In this document: positions 46,590 to 59,076 of the stretch, one piece after another
Position numbering within the stretch: the stretch's first letter is position 1
Layout: each line of letters begins with the position of its first letter
Source: Impatiens glandulifera
Taxonomy: Eukaryota; Streptophyta; Magnoliopsida; Ericales; Balsaminaceae
Reading direction: 5' to 3'
Length of the DNA stretch: 64,000 nucleotides
NCBI RefSeq assembly: GCF_907164915.1
Contig: NC_061862.1
Location: 136,887,520-136,951,519 of the forward strand
Notes under the pieces: generated by a model
The model's input: the letters and a program-made list of their open reading frames with translations, nothing else
The model's database searches: none
What the model was told of the DNA's origin: nothing
Program-made: the position numbers and the translations under genes

Positions 46590-46990
46590 TGTAATATAAA
46601 ATTTTTGGCGCTTCTTCAATTATTTAACCATGTATGGGATTTATTATACAAGCGAATCCATCTTTATTCCCTATTGTCGTTGTCAAATCATAGTAACAAG
46701 CGAATTGGACTTCGTTCCCTAACACTGGTTCGTTTAATAAACAAACTAACAAGCGAAGCAAGCTTCGTTCCTAAAATCATTAGAGTTTTACATGAACGTG
46801 TTACAAATACAATATTATTTAAATAAAATTATCAGGCGAATTATTCTTCGTTCTCAAGCACCTGGTTAAAAGTAATACACCAATAAACAAACGAAGCTAT
46901 CTTCGTTCGATTTAATCATTAGAAACGGTTATATGAAGCGAACAAAGCTTCGTTATATCATTATAAGGGGTTTACATGGAAAAATTAGGT
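46590..46990. repeat. Cluster of GCGAA...TTCGTT half-palindromes
   Basis: Five or six variants (AGCGAAGCAAGCTTCGTT, GGCGAATTATTCTTCGTT, AACGAAGCTATCTTCGTT, AGCGAACAAAGCTTCGTT) spaced 60-80 bases apart, a diverged subtype of the element's palindrome. Confidence 0.6.
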
Positions 46991-47195
46991 GTTTTACATT
47001 ATAGTTTGAATTGAAAATGACATTCATATTGCAATCAAACAATCAATCATAACGACAATGATTTGAATTATATAACTTCAGAACAATTGATTTTCCTTTA
47101 AGTGTCAAAAAACACAAAAACATTTCATAATCCGTTTACATAATTACTACACAGATTAAACAACCAAATAACAGTTCAAAAATATAAATTAAGCC

Positions 47196-48340
47196 CTAGT
47201 CTGATTCATCAGAGGATGACTCGTCAATCAGTCTTGTCATCAACACGACTTCTTGTTCGATGACGGATGGAATGTATAACTGAATTGCTTCGTTCACAAC
47301 ATTGATGCATCGATTGGGGAATGAAACTGTAAGATAATTTTCTATTATTGATGCGTACTGTAGGTAAAGATCATGAGGAATATGCATCAAGTCCGCCAGA
47401 GGATTCAGTGTATTCGAAGGTAGGGGATTCCGTAAGCCAAATTGTCTATATATGAAAGTTGTGTAGTAGGAGCTAGATCCCTCCAGGCCCAACACAATGA
47501 TGAATGGAGAACCCCTCATCTCGTACATCATTTGACTAAAGAGATACCACGGAACAATGAAACGAATTGGGTGAGTATCAGAAATAGAATTCTCAAGCAT
47601 GATTCCAGCGACCCTTTACAACTGCAGATTTACAAAAGAAGGGTAGGGAATTGAAGAACGGGGCAACCAATGCAATTTGTTTAACAACCAGAGGTAAAGA
47701 ACCAAAGGTGATCCACGGCGGGAATAGCTATTTGGCTCTGGAACAAAGTCGTTAAGACCAAGGAGTGTCTAAGCAAGTACAAGGCTAGCAATGTTTGGGG
47801 CGTTTCCCATCAGTGCAGGAACTACCTCCAAGAGCCTATCCGAGTGCCGTAGTCCTTCATCCAGACACAAAAAAATGAGCAAGAACCACAAGCATGATTA
47901 GTTTTCTTTGTGTGTGGCTGATGGTCCTCTCAGCTCCCTGGACACGCCAAATGTACTCGTCTATGTTTGTCATATTGAGAAATCCATGTTAGAGGGTAAA
48001 CAAAACAGCGTCAAACATTGTACATTTCGAATGCAAAATGAGGCTCATGATTGATAGGCAAAATCATGAGTGCAAGACTTCCACACCTAAGGATTGAAGG
48101 GAAGTCCTCATTTGTCGGGCATATGTGCATGTCCCCAATAACAAAAGAACGAGTCTGCGTATTCCATCTGCTTTGCATGTGGGCCATCATTCCGTCGTGA
48201 ACGTTTATTCGTAAAAGAGGTAGAATCTCATGTACATGATAGACACTAAAAGGGATAGAGTCATCGTTGATCAGACTTAAGTATCGCTCCAGCTGTTGCT
48301 GCGATAAAACCAGCATGTCTGGGTCCATCTCTACATCCAT
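47196..48340 (-). pseudogene. DUF7745 / plant-mobile-domain-like protein, decayed
   Basis: Starts at 48,340 with an open stretch of about 110 codons (GMMAHMQSRWNTQTRSFVIG, then TNEDFPSIL). After a break it continues with NIASLVLA, TLLGLNDFV, SPLVLYLWLLNKL and a C-terminal part with IRFIVPWYLFSQMMYEMRG, ending at 47,196 in an acidic tail. The pattern recalls the 'plant mobile domain'/DUF7745 proteins, common in plant transposons and of unknown activity. Stops near 48,011 and 47,770 and frame changes show it is not functional. It lies between the two Ulp1 genes in the same orientation. Confidence 0.5.
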
Positions 48341-48431
48341 CTTAGTATAATACTAAATGAATGAAGAGAATGAATGTAGTACCTAAACACCAATAGAGAG
48401 AGATTTGGGAAGGAGAGAGTCAAAACAGAAA

Positions 48432-48733
<302 letters not shown>

Positions 48734-49033
48734 TATGACAATAGCTACTATTGAAGTAATAAATGATTTTTCATTCATGAATTCACATCCTTACATAACT
48801 CTAGTAGGGGCGTTACATGGTGTGAAGATATCTTTGTTTATGAATTTGAAAACATATAGTTACGAAGATAACTTCGTTTCTGAATTTAAAAATATGGGTA
48901 CAAGAAGACATAAGAAACATCAATAAATTATAAGTTATAATTGCATAAAGTACATTAGTATACTAATGTCAATTGACCAGTCACACATAAGAATTTCTGT
49001 ATAAGTAAAATTCCGTATAACACATACAAATCT

Positions 49034-52000
49034 CTAAAATCTTGATCTAATTTCCTTCTTTAACTTAATCCTATTGACATTGTGGTCAGACATAAGAATT
49101 CTATATAAATATTTGATCTTCAATGTACTCAAAGCTTCTTCGGCCTTCAAAAGAACAAGAAAAACTATAAGAACATATATAATTTCTAAATGTGATAGAC
49201 TAACATATGGTATAACACTTACAATGTCGTTCTTGATGTCAATATCCAAATCCTTCACCTTTCCTCTATATGTTTCTATATGTCTCATTAAATATACACC
49301 ACAGTCTTTCTTGTTTGTATTGTCTTGCCAATTCAGCTTTGGGCCCGTACACCTGTATGATCCTATTTTTCCACCTCATTGTGCTAGGCCTTGCCTTCCC
49401 AAGAATTTCCCAAACCATTCAATGTGTTTTGTCAAATTCGTATACTTGTCCAAAAGTTTCATGTTATGTGGACGACTGGAGTTGTCTAGTATTTCGATTC
49501 GGGAAATAGAAAAATTTACACATACAAGAAAGAAATGTTCGGCATGGACGACAGGTAGGAATATCTGTAAAAAGAATACAAACATTAATTATTTGATTTC
49601 ATACTCGTTACTTGGAATTGTTATGTACATACCATCTCAGCGCTTTTCAAGTCTTCTTTTGTTATTTTGAAGTTTGTCATGTCTTCTTCAAGGCACGAGC
49701 AAAATGTGGTGCAATCAAAATATAAGAGATTAACCTGCAAAATGAGTCTAGAGTATCAAAGTCATGAACATTGAAGGATACATAGCACAAAAACAAGAGA
49801 AACACTTACATATGATATTGTTGAAAAACAAATTATTCGTTTTTCATGCCTTGGAAACCTTCTGAATTTGTAGTGCAAAAGTATGACCCAAGCGTCCACC
49901 ACTTCGCTAGCAATTTCTTCATTTTCTTTCATTGTTCGAAATAGTTTATGGGTAATATTACCCGGAGGACCTTTGTACAGAACGTCACTGCAAAATAGAT
50001 TCATTTAGAACATAACTACTTTCATATTTCAAATTTCGAAAAGCATGCTAAGTAACTAACCTTTCATCCAGGTCTTCAGAAAACACAAAATCGCAAATCT
50101 TTGTTCCCTGTTGGTTATTTTTTTGTCCAACTTCTCCACAACCTCTTTCATGTAAGGGGATCGAAGGTGCACCGTAATTTTTGTAATCTTCCTCTTAGAA
50201 TAGTCTCTAATGTTGACGCGTCCCCCCATCACATTCATCTTCATCTTCAGAAGATTCATCAGCTTTAGAAGCTTCAAAAGTTTTTATTTCCACACCCTAT
50301 TCCTTCCCCTCACCCTTATCATTTGGTTCAACAGTGGGTGACTGAACTTTGTTTTCCTCACCCTCTTCCTTCCGTTCACCCTTATCATTTGGTTCAATAG
50401 GGGTGACTAAGTTTTGTTGTGCAAAATTGCATCCTCAAGATCATTTGGTTCAACTGTGGGTGACTGAGCTTTGTTTTCCTCACTCTCTTCCTTCCATTCA
50501 CCCTTATCATTTGGTTCAACAGGGGTGACTGAGCTTTGTTGTGCAGAACTGCATCCTCAAGATCATTCTGTTGAACAGGGAGTGATTGATTATCTTCATT
50601 GTGTAGAACTGCATCCTCAAGATCATTCGGTTGAACAGGGAGTGACTGATGATCTTCATTGTGCTCAACTGAATCCTCAAAATCATTCGGTGTTGCACGG
50701 GGTGATGGATTATCTTGATTGTCCTCAACTGCATTCTCACAAGGGTATTCAACCAGGGGAATATTGATTTTCAAGCCCACACTCTTTAAAGTGTCCCCAA
50801 GTGCCTCAATTGGAGGATCTTCCCCCACTTACACGAACCTCAACATCATTCACCACCTTCAAGTGTTTCATTAACCCTTCAGACTCTCTTAGGTTCAGGA
50901 AATCAGCCTCAAAAAAAGGCTTCGGATCAATGTTGCGTTTCTCCAACTCCCCTGATAGGTAATTAAGCTGTTGGGCTGTATCTTTCAAAGTTTGCACGAT
51001 TTTGGATGTCAACATCTGTAGATTATGAAAAACATATTTTATTAGTCTCGAAAATAAGAAAGTATAGACAAATGTGAGTCAATTTCTTGTTTCTACATAC
51101 CTCATCATCGTCTTCATTTACTTCCAACAAATTAACTGGAATCTCAAGTTCTTTATCTGTTAGGCGCGCCCTTGCCCTGCCCAGCCCAAAACCCCCTGCA
51201 CGAGCTTCTAAGGTGGTAAACTCTAACAATGTGACGTCATCCCAACAAGAGATGAATGGAAATTTCCTTTCATAAGGATGACGTACACCTTCCACAAAAA
51301 CACCATCTATGTAGCAAATCTGAAGTACAGGGATGAGAAACATGTTAGTAAATATTTGATACCTATAAATCATATACAAGAGAGGAATTATTTACCAATA
51401 AAAGGGTTAGAGTTTCATCAAAATATGGATTTTTATCTTTACTTTCTTTTTATTTCTAACTTCTTACACTTTCAACCAATCGGTGTAGTGTGAAGTGGCA
51501 CTAGTTCAGCTCCTTTATGTTATCAACATGCATTAAGGATTTGAGAATTTTGAACCTGAAATGAATAAAATACATGTGTAAGTCATCACAAATACAATTA
51601 GATATATAATATGTTTGAAAACATGTTTACCTGGCTCGTGAATTTTGAACTGGACATAAAAAACTTGAGACAACAAAGACAACAAAGTCGATTTTGAAAT
51701 CGTTGTCTGCACTTGTGTTACTTAATATCTTGGGTATCATAGAAAGTATTTCAGGAGCTGAATTTGTCTCTTCCCCGGTCCATCTGGTCTTCCAATCCCT
51801 CAAGAAATTAAAAAAACAGGGTCTTTAATCTTGTCCCCCCAGCGGACTCAACTACGTTTATTGGCCCTCTCGGGAGGTTCAGCACGAGCTGGACGAGATC
51901 TTCATCGATAAGGATCTCCTCACCGTTGGCCAATACCAGAGAACTCTTATCCGGGTCAAAAGATCTGATTACGTGTCTCGAAAAATGCCCTGGGCAAGTG

Positions 52001-52698
52001 GAGACACCCAATGTAAGAAGAGAACCAAACCCAATTTGCTTCAAAGTTTCCTTCTGTTCTACGCTCAATTTAAGAATCATTTGATAAAGGCCATGAGGGG
52101 ATGATCTTGTTAGAAATGTCACTTTCCTTTTTTTGATGGTTTTGGTTTTTTAGGGAGATGGTGGTAAATCTTCATCGACTGGTGTAGTAGATGTAGCAAT
52201 ATTAGTGGTTTCTGGGGGTGGTGGTGGTAACTCTTCATCGACTGGTGTAGTAAATGTAGCAATAACATTGGTTTTTTGGGGGGGAGGAGGTGGTGGTAAA
52301 TTCTCATCAACATGTATAGTACCTACAACAATATCAATAGCTTCAACAACAACTGTAGAAACTAATTCATCAGTTGATGACTTCGTATTCTTCTTCGTCT
52401 TCGTATTTATCTTCCTCTTCCTTTCATATGTATCAAGTGAAATCTCAAAGTCATTATTTTCAGTGGGATAACATAAATCAGTATTCAACTAAATAAATAG
52501 AATCAACGGGTGTAAAATTAATAGAAAATATATAAACACAATAAGATTAACCTACCTCTCTGGTTTATTGTCGGGATTGACGTTGGATACAGGATTGGGG
52601 GTGGTTTCATTTTCGTTTATGTTGTTACAAACTGACAAGACGACCTCTCGGGAGTCGAAGGTATCCACTTTCATGTTGTTGCCTTGGTTTTCTGACAT
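49034..52698 (-). pseudogene. Ulp1-type (C48) cysteine protease, copy 2
   Basis: Start ATG at 52,698; exon 1 (52,698-52,556) and exon 2 (about 52,489 on) encode an acidic/basic N-terminus with two to three PVDE(D/E)LPPPPP-type repeats, then GFGSLLTLGVSTCPGHFSR and DEDLVQLVLNLPRGPI as in copy 1. A second part (51,379-51,023) parallels copy 1 at 43,742-43,600 (FxxSCWDD, ARAGGFGLGRARARL). A linker with a 20-residue period (QSLPVQPNDLEDAVLHNED) follows. Protease: VVDAWVILLHYKF, His in AEHFFLVCVNF, Asp in IEILDNSS, Gln in WQDN, Cys in DCGVYLMRHIETY. Damage: a frameshift near 52,130 and a TGA near 49,376. The catalytic triad is nevertheless complete. Divergence from copy 1 is large, so the duplication is old or the two came separately. 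Confidence 0.65.
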
Positions 52699-52844
52699 TT
52701 TCAGAAGAAATCCTTGTAGAATAGAAGAAAACTCTAGGGTTTCAACGTTGGGAGATAGAGAGAGAAGAATATGAACAGTTGCTTATGAAAATGAAGAGTG
52801 GGATTGTAGCGGGAAATATATGTTTCAATCCTCCAAAAATAAGT

Positions 52845-54117
52845 TATTGAAGCGAAGAATTCTTCGCTCCAAATCGTCTCCTCCTAAATAAAATTCTCAT
52901 ACAAAATTTTAATTATAAAAATAAGTAATTGAAGCGAAGAAATATTCGCTCTAAATCGTATCCTCGTAAAAAAAATTCATAAATAATTTTAAATGTAAAA
53001 ATAAGTAATTGAAGCGATGATTTATTCGCTGCATGTAATTTCCCTCAGTAAGTGTACTTACATGATAGGTAAACTGTCTTCTCACGGGTGGGTTGGGGGT
53101 TTTACATGAACGTCAAGTTAATATTAATTGAAGCGAAGATTTATTCGCTTTAAACCGTCTCCTCGTAAATTAAAATTTGAAAATTTTTAAATATTAAATT
53201 ATGTAATTTAAGCAAAGATTTCTTCGCTCCAAAGCGTCTCCTCTTAAATAAAAATTACAAAAAAATTTAAAAACTATAATGAAGTAATCGAAGCGAAGAT
53301 TTATTCGCTGCATATTATTTTTAATAAATTTAATTAATATTTAATAATCCAACCCTCGTAAAAAACATTTCATAAAGAAATTAAAATATAAAGATAAGTA
53401 ATTGAAGCAAAGATTTCTTCGCTAAATGCCATTTCCAATAAATTTATTTCATGTTTAATAAATGGAATTATTAAATTAATGTTAATTTTGGTCTTTACAT
53501 ACATAATTAAGTGTATTTCCATGATAGGCAAACGGTCTTCTCATGAGTGGGTTGGGAAGTTTACATAAAGGTCAGGTTTAAATTAATTGAATCGAATAAT
53601 TCTTCGATCCTGAGCGTCTCCACGTAAATAAAAATTTCATAAAAAATTTAAAATAAAAATGAAGTAATTTGAGCGAAGATTTTTCACTGAATGTCCTTTC
53701 CAATAAATTTAATTAATATTTAATAAATGGAAATATTAAATTCATGTTAATTTTGGTATTTACATACATGGGTAAGTGTATTTCCATGAAAAACAAACGA
53801 TCTTCTCATGGGTGGGTTGGGGGGTTTACATGAAGGTCAGGGCTCCTGGGCGGGGAAAGTTTCGCTCGGTTCGCTTCTCACCCTTCCTTCTCACATGGCG
53901 CCCGGAGAGAAGTAATCTTCGCTGGAACATATGAATAATATATTAATTCCGTACGTTAACTGGACATTCCGTTAACAGCGTTTGGGGTGAACCCGTAATG
54001 AAACCCGGATTCTCCTTCTCCCTCTCCATCCCAGAGATATTTATTAATATAATAATAAAGCTGCAATTTGATTGGTTCGCAACAGGGGAACACGGGAATC
54101 GGTAGCAGAAGATCCGG
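52845..54117 (-). repeat. Right long terminal inverted repeat
   Basis: Complementary to 32,470-33,640. It shows the same unit three times (GGGTTGGGxxGTTTACAT near 53,095, 53,548 and 53,815) and several GCGAAG palindromes (52,852, 52,934, 53,130, 53,216, 53,295). Overall identity looks high near the outer 250 bases and lower further in. Confidence 0.75.
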
Positions 54118-54539
54118 ATTGTAAACAAACTATACCCAGGAATTAGTCAGGCACATAACATACGAGCGCATATCATGAGGAATTTGATGATTTTGTTTTT
54201 ATCATACGTTAGTCACACTTTTACTTTTATTTGATGATTTTGTTTTTATCATATGTTAGTCAACAATACTTTTACTTTTATTTCATGATTTTGTCTTTTA
54301 CATCAGTTCATGAATCATATCAAAATTGAAGTGTTTATGTGAAAAGTGTTTATAATTCATTATATACTACATTTGACTGAATTATTAAGATAGTTGTCCT
54401 TAAATATATTATGTAATTATTAAGTATATTTGTCGCCCACATATATGGGTACCTTGATCGACTCGTAAAATGTCTTCAAATGATGATATGCTTGATGTTG
54501 TTACTATCAGAATATCAACAAACAAAAATTAGTTGGAAA

Positions 54540-55034
54540 ATGTACGTCTTATGTTGAGGAACAACAGTCTGACTCTGAGGTAAATAATTCATTACAAATT
54601 CATTTGTGTTTTGAAAGGTTCATAACTCTAAACGTTAATTAATTAAAGAGTTTGAATTCATTCATCCTCAGATAGAGATAGTGAAGATCGTAACATAATC
54701 CAGGAGTAATGCAACTTCAGGGTTCCCCAAGAAATGTGCAAAGGAAACGATCACCAGGAATTCTACGAGCCTAAGATTCTCGCCATTGGGCCTTACCACC
54801 ATGTAAAACCTAACCTAGATTCCATGGAGGTTCACAAGAAATTTTGCCTGAAAAAATTTCTCAACCGAACCGACAACGAAATCATGTACAGTTTGTCCAA
54901 GCGGTCATGCAGCACGAACAGAGAGTGAGGAAATGTTACGGTGAGTCTAACATAACCAATGTTAATAGGTATAAACTGGCACAAATGATGGTGTTTGATG
55001 GATGTTTCATTATTGTTTCATTATATAATATATT
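54540..55034 (+). pseudogene. DUF247 paralogue, 5' part, split by a hAT element
   Basis: EEQQSDSE with the donor GAG|GTAAATAATTCATTAC (about 54,578) copies the exon 2/intron 2 border of the gene at 10.5 kb, and the acceptor before ATAGAGATAGTG (about 54,672) copies its exon 3 start. GNDHQEFYEPKILAIGPYHH and, after a frameshift near 54,890, KLAQMMVFDGCFII follow. The DUF247 sequence breaks off at 55,034 and resumes at 58,081. It shows that the unusual upstream intron is shared by both paralogues. Confidence 0.75.
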
Positions 55035-55035
55035 A

Positions 55036-58000
55036 TAGTTTTTCTTATAAAGATGCCCACAATTATTCTTTTTTTCTTAAACGTTTAATACATCCATCAA
55101 ATCTTTTGAGCACATATGATCAATGATTGTTACCGGAGGAAGTGGAAGTTGAACTAATGTTACGCATTGCAAGATCGGCTTAACTCTCCTCCTCTATTAC
55201 AGGTTTCATTCTTTTAATCTCTTTTATCTATAATATGTTCTGTTATATTTAAAATTCTGATCAACAATCAATCGCAAACTAATCGAAGCATTATATAATC
55301 TGTTCTGTTATATTTCAAATTATATTATGTGTGTTTTATTTAAATTTTTTTAGGGTTATAATAGAACTATCAAGTATGGAAGGTAAAAGAAAAACTATTA
55401 ACTCATTTTTTAAACCAAAAGATCAGTCATGTCCAAGTCAAGGTGGTAATCAATCAACTATCGATATCTCAAATATCCATGCTCAAGAACCTAACAAATC
55501 TCCCAGAATTGATGTTGATGTAAGTTCTCTTGAACCTGATCCATCATTACGTATTCCGATGTGGAAATATCCTTTTAATCAAAGGGATGAAATTAGACGA
55601 GCTTATATCAAGATGGGGCCATATCAACCTATTAAGAATGAGTACCCGCCGACCAAATTTGGAAATCAAAATCGACGGTTTCAAAGTCATTGGTTTAAGA
55701 AATTTTCGTGGTTAGAATACTCTCCTTTGAAAGATGCTGCTTTTTGTTTCCCATGTTTCTTGTTTGAACATAAGCAACCCCAAAACCCTACATTTACAAT
55801 AAATGGATTCAAATATTGGAAGCGAGTTAATTATGGGGATAGATGCTCTTTTGTTATGCATATAGGATGTAATACTTCACCACATAATAGGGCAGTTGAA
55901 TATCTTGATAATCTAATGAATATACCTTGTCATATTGACAAAGTACTGAATGCACAGTCTTCAGATGAAAAACAAAAGAACAGATTACGACTTACAACAA
56001 CTATTGAAAGCATTCGGTGGCTCACTTTGCAAGCGTGTGCATTGAGAGGGCATGACGAGTCTCCATCTTCTAATAATCGTGGAAATTTTATTGAGATGAT
56101 AAAATTTATGGGAAAATTGAATGAGAGTATTGGAAACACTATCTTAGAAAAAGCTCCCAAAAAATGCAAAGTATACTTCTCCGGATATTCAGAAAGATGT
56201 ATTGAATGTTATTGCCAACCAAGTGAGAACAAAGATTCGCCAAGAGATCGGGGATGCCAAATTCTGCATTTTAGTTGACGAAGAAAGAGATGCATCTAAC
56301 AAGGAGCAGATGTCTATTGTGTTAAGATTTGTGGATATTGATGGGGTTTTACGAGAACCGTTCTTTGCCATTGTAAATGTGGCTGATACAACTGCTACAA
56401 CACTTAAGAAAGAAATATCTGATGTTCTTGGTCGTTATGACTTGCATATCCATAACATGAGGGGACAAGGATACGATGGTGCTAGCAATATGCGTGGCTC
56501 TTGGAATGGATTACAGGCTCTTTTTTTGAAAGAATGTTCATGTGCATATTATGTACATTGTTTTTCTCATCGGCTTCAACTAGCATTAATTGCGGCTGCC
56601 GAAAAAGAGGTATCTATTTGGTTATTTTTTTCGAAATTGAATTCTATATGTAATCTTATTAATGCATCTCCTAAATGTCATGTCGAGTTACATTTTGCTC
56701 AAAGAAATGAAATTGCACATATGGTAGCTACTGGTGAACGTGATACCGGTAGAGGTTGTAATCAGATTGGAAATTTATTACGGTCAGGAAAGACTCGTTG
56801 GAGTTCTAATTTTGACTCACTTTGTAGCATGGTTGATATGTATGGCTCTGTGATCACTGTTTTAGAAAATATGGTGGATGAGGGGTCTTCTAACTCCATT
56901 CGTGGTGAAGCTAGTGGTTTGTTGATTACGATGAAGTCTTTTGATTTCATATTCATTCTACACTTAATGAAAAAGATAATGGGATTAACAAATCTACTTT
57001 TTCGAGCATTGCAAGAGAGATCTCTAGATATTTTAAATGCAATGGAGCATGTTTCAACTACTAAAACTTTGCTTCATGTTTTGAGAGAGCAAGGGTTTGA
57101 TAATTTACTCGGTTGCGTGGAAGAAGTTTCTAAAAAGTATGACATTGAGATACCTCAGATGGAAGCTTGTTACAAATCTAGTAGAAGTCGTTCTTGTCAA
57201 CAAAAGGATTCGATTACAGTTACGCACCACTATCAATTTGATCTATTTGTTGCTGCAATAGATTTTCAAATTGAAGAGCTCAATAGTAGATTCAAGGACG
57301 AGGCAGTCGAACTTCTTAAGCTCAGTGGTGCTTTGGAACCTAAAGACAACTTTAAACTTCTTAATGTTGATCACATCTATCAACTTGCTGAGAAATTCTA
57401 TCATCTAGATTTTGATGCACAAGATTTTCACCACTTGAGAACACAATTGGCTCACTATGAGTTTGACATGCCCGTCAATGAAAGATTTCAAAATTTATCA
57501 ACTATTTCTGAATTATGTCGAAGATTAGTTGAGACAAATAAGTCAAAAACCTACAATTTGATCGATAGGTAATTTTATCATTTGTTATAATCTATGAAAT
57601 ATAGTTATATTGTTTACTTATACTAATATATTTATTTAATTGACAGGTTGATTCGTCTTGTTTTAACTCTTCCCGTTTCTACAGCAACAACAGATCGAGC
57701 ATTTTCAGCTATGAAGCTCGTGAAAACAACTCTTCGTAACAAGATGGAAGAAAAGTTTTTAACAGATTCTATGATCGTCTATATTGAACGAGAGTTGTCT
57801 GAAAACATTGATAATGATACAATAATTAAAGAATTTTATTCTAAGAAGAATAGAAGGGCACAACTTCAATAATGTGTGTTTTAAATGTTTTGAATGTACT
57901 ATTTTGTTTCATAATTTCATAAAGTAAATGTTCATACATCTTTTATTTTATATGTTTGAATTTATTAATTTATTGTATCAATTACATGAAAAAAAAACGG

Positions 58001-58072
58001 AACATAGAAAGTTAAATCTGAGGTGCAAGTTGGAGTCAGCCCAGGTAATTTTTTATCCTGGCTCCGCCCCTG
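55036..58072 (+). mobile_element. hAT element inserted in the DUF247 paralogue
   Basis: The right end at 58,072 (ATCCTGGCTCCGCCCCTG) is, inverted, CAGGGGCGGAGCCAGG, a widespread plant hAT terminus. Host DUF247 sequence restarts just past it (GTAGGTATAG, matching 11,465-11,474 of the intact gene). The left end lacks the matching terminus, so it is truncated or rearranged, and the 8-bp duplication (right side TACGTAGG) cannot be verified. Confidence 0.65.
55376..57872 (+). pseudogene. hAT transposase, TTF-zinc-finger/DUF4371 type, one frameshift
   Basis: Starts MEGKRKTINSFFKPK, then a TTF-type zinc-finger region (WLEYSPLKDAAFCFPCFLF), a DUF4371 catalytic region (CILVDEERDASNKEQMSIV, GYDGASNMRG, YYVHCFSHRLQLALIA), and, after an intron (57,570-57,647), the hAT dimerisation block (LTLPVSTATTDRAFSAMKLV to NRRAQLQ, TAA at 57,870). 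The frame breaks in a run of six A (56,159-56,164): one A fewer would restore the expected continuation. No other stop was seen over about 800 codons, so the copy is young or the break is a sequencing error. Confidence 0.8.
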
Positions 58073-58192
58073 TACGTAGGTATAGTGAACTGAATTACTC
58101 TATCAATGACTCATTGTTTAACTCCAACATCAAGTTAATTGCATTGCAAAATGACATGTTATTAGTTGAGAACCAAATTCCATTTTTCCTAT
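58073..58192 (+). pseudogene. DUF247 paralogue, 3' remnant after the hAT insertion
   Basis: Continues the split gene: GGTATAG, then IKLIALQNDMLLVENQIPFFL, matching 11,525-11,590 of the gene at 10.5 kb. It stops at TGA 58,190-58,192 and no later DUF247 exon was found before 58,755, so the 3' half is lost. Confidence 0.75.
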
Positions 58193-58755
58193 GATGGAAA
58201 CTATTAGTCTATTACTATAAATCTATTAAAGTAGGCATACTAATATCTTCATCATGAGCGCCATAATATCTTAACATGAACGGATAATTTATATTACAGA
58301 ATTTATTAGAAAGTACAAAAATGTCGAAAGAGTTGGAATATGAGTTAAGAATGAAAAAAATAGGAAAACAAGTACACAACTTCACTTGCATGCACTAATC
58401 TCAAATCCTAAACTTCTCAAAACTGTTAATTACTATATAAATTGATGTTAGCCCAAATCATCAAATTAACTATGCCCATCCCGTCTGAAAAGATTTGATC
58501 AACTACTGCACAAGAATGTTATTGCCACAAAAATAACCAAATCAATAATCTCCACTTATTCTCTGCACATTTGACTCACGATTCCAGTTCTAATTTAAAA
58601 ACATTTCTAATATATATACAAAAAAATAATATCCTTAAGTCTTGGATATTAATTGATGAAAGTCAACCTTTATTGTCGTAATTTATTTTTGAAGTGAAAA
58701 TTTCACAGATTAATCTTTCTCACTTTGATTTCTTTTCCTTCTTGGATCAGATATG
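58193..58755. other. Gene-free spacer
   Basis: AT-rich; no coding or repeat structure recognised. Confidence 0.4.
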
Positions 58756-59055
58756 TGTTGTTTTTGGCACAATTAAAATCTCACATCGGGAGATGATGGG
58801 AGTGAAAGAAGTTTCTTAGTATATAAAAAAAACTATATTCATAATTAGAATAAATTTCACATCGGAAGATGATGGGAGTTGGGGAAGTTTCTTAGTGTAT
58901 AAAAGAAACTCTCCCTTCTTTGGTTTATGGCACCAAATATTTGTATCTCATCTTCCTTATTAATTGATAGCCTTAGTTCTCGGAGACGTAGGCAACATTT
59001 TGACCGAACTCCGTTGTTTTCTTCTTTTGTGTTTCTGTCAGGGTTTTTCCCAACA
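58756..59055 (+). mobile_element. 5' LTR of a Tnt1-like copia element, about 300 bp
   Basis: Starts TGTTGTTTTTGG and ends CCCAACA two bases before the primer-binding site. Within it, CACATCGG(G/A)AGATGATGGGAG...GTTTCTTAGT followed by TATA(T)AAAA occurs twice (58,783-58,830 and 58,859-58,905), a duplicated promoter block with the second TATAAAAG nearest the leader. Confidence 0.65.
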
Positions 59056-59057
59056 TG

Positions 59058-59070
59058 TGGTATCAGAGTC
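59058..59070 (+). promoter_or_regulatory. Primer-binding site of the Tnt1-like element
   Basis: TGGTATCAGAGTC matches the initiator tRNA-Met complement (TGGTATCAGAGC) used by most plant copia elements, with one late mismatch, directly after the LTR. Confidence 0.85.
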
Positions 59071-59076
59071 GAAGGT

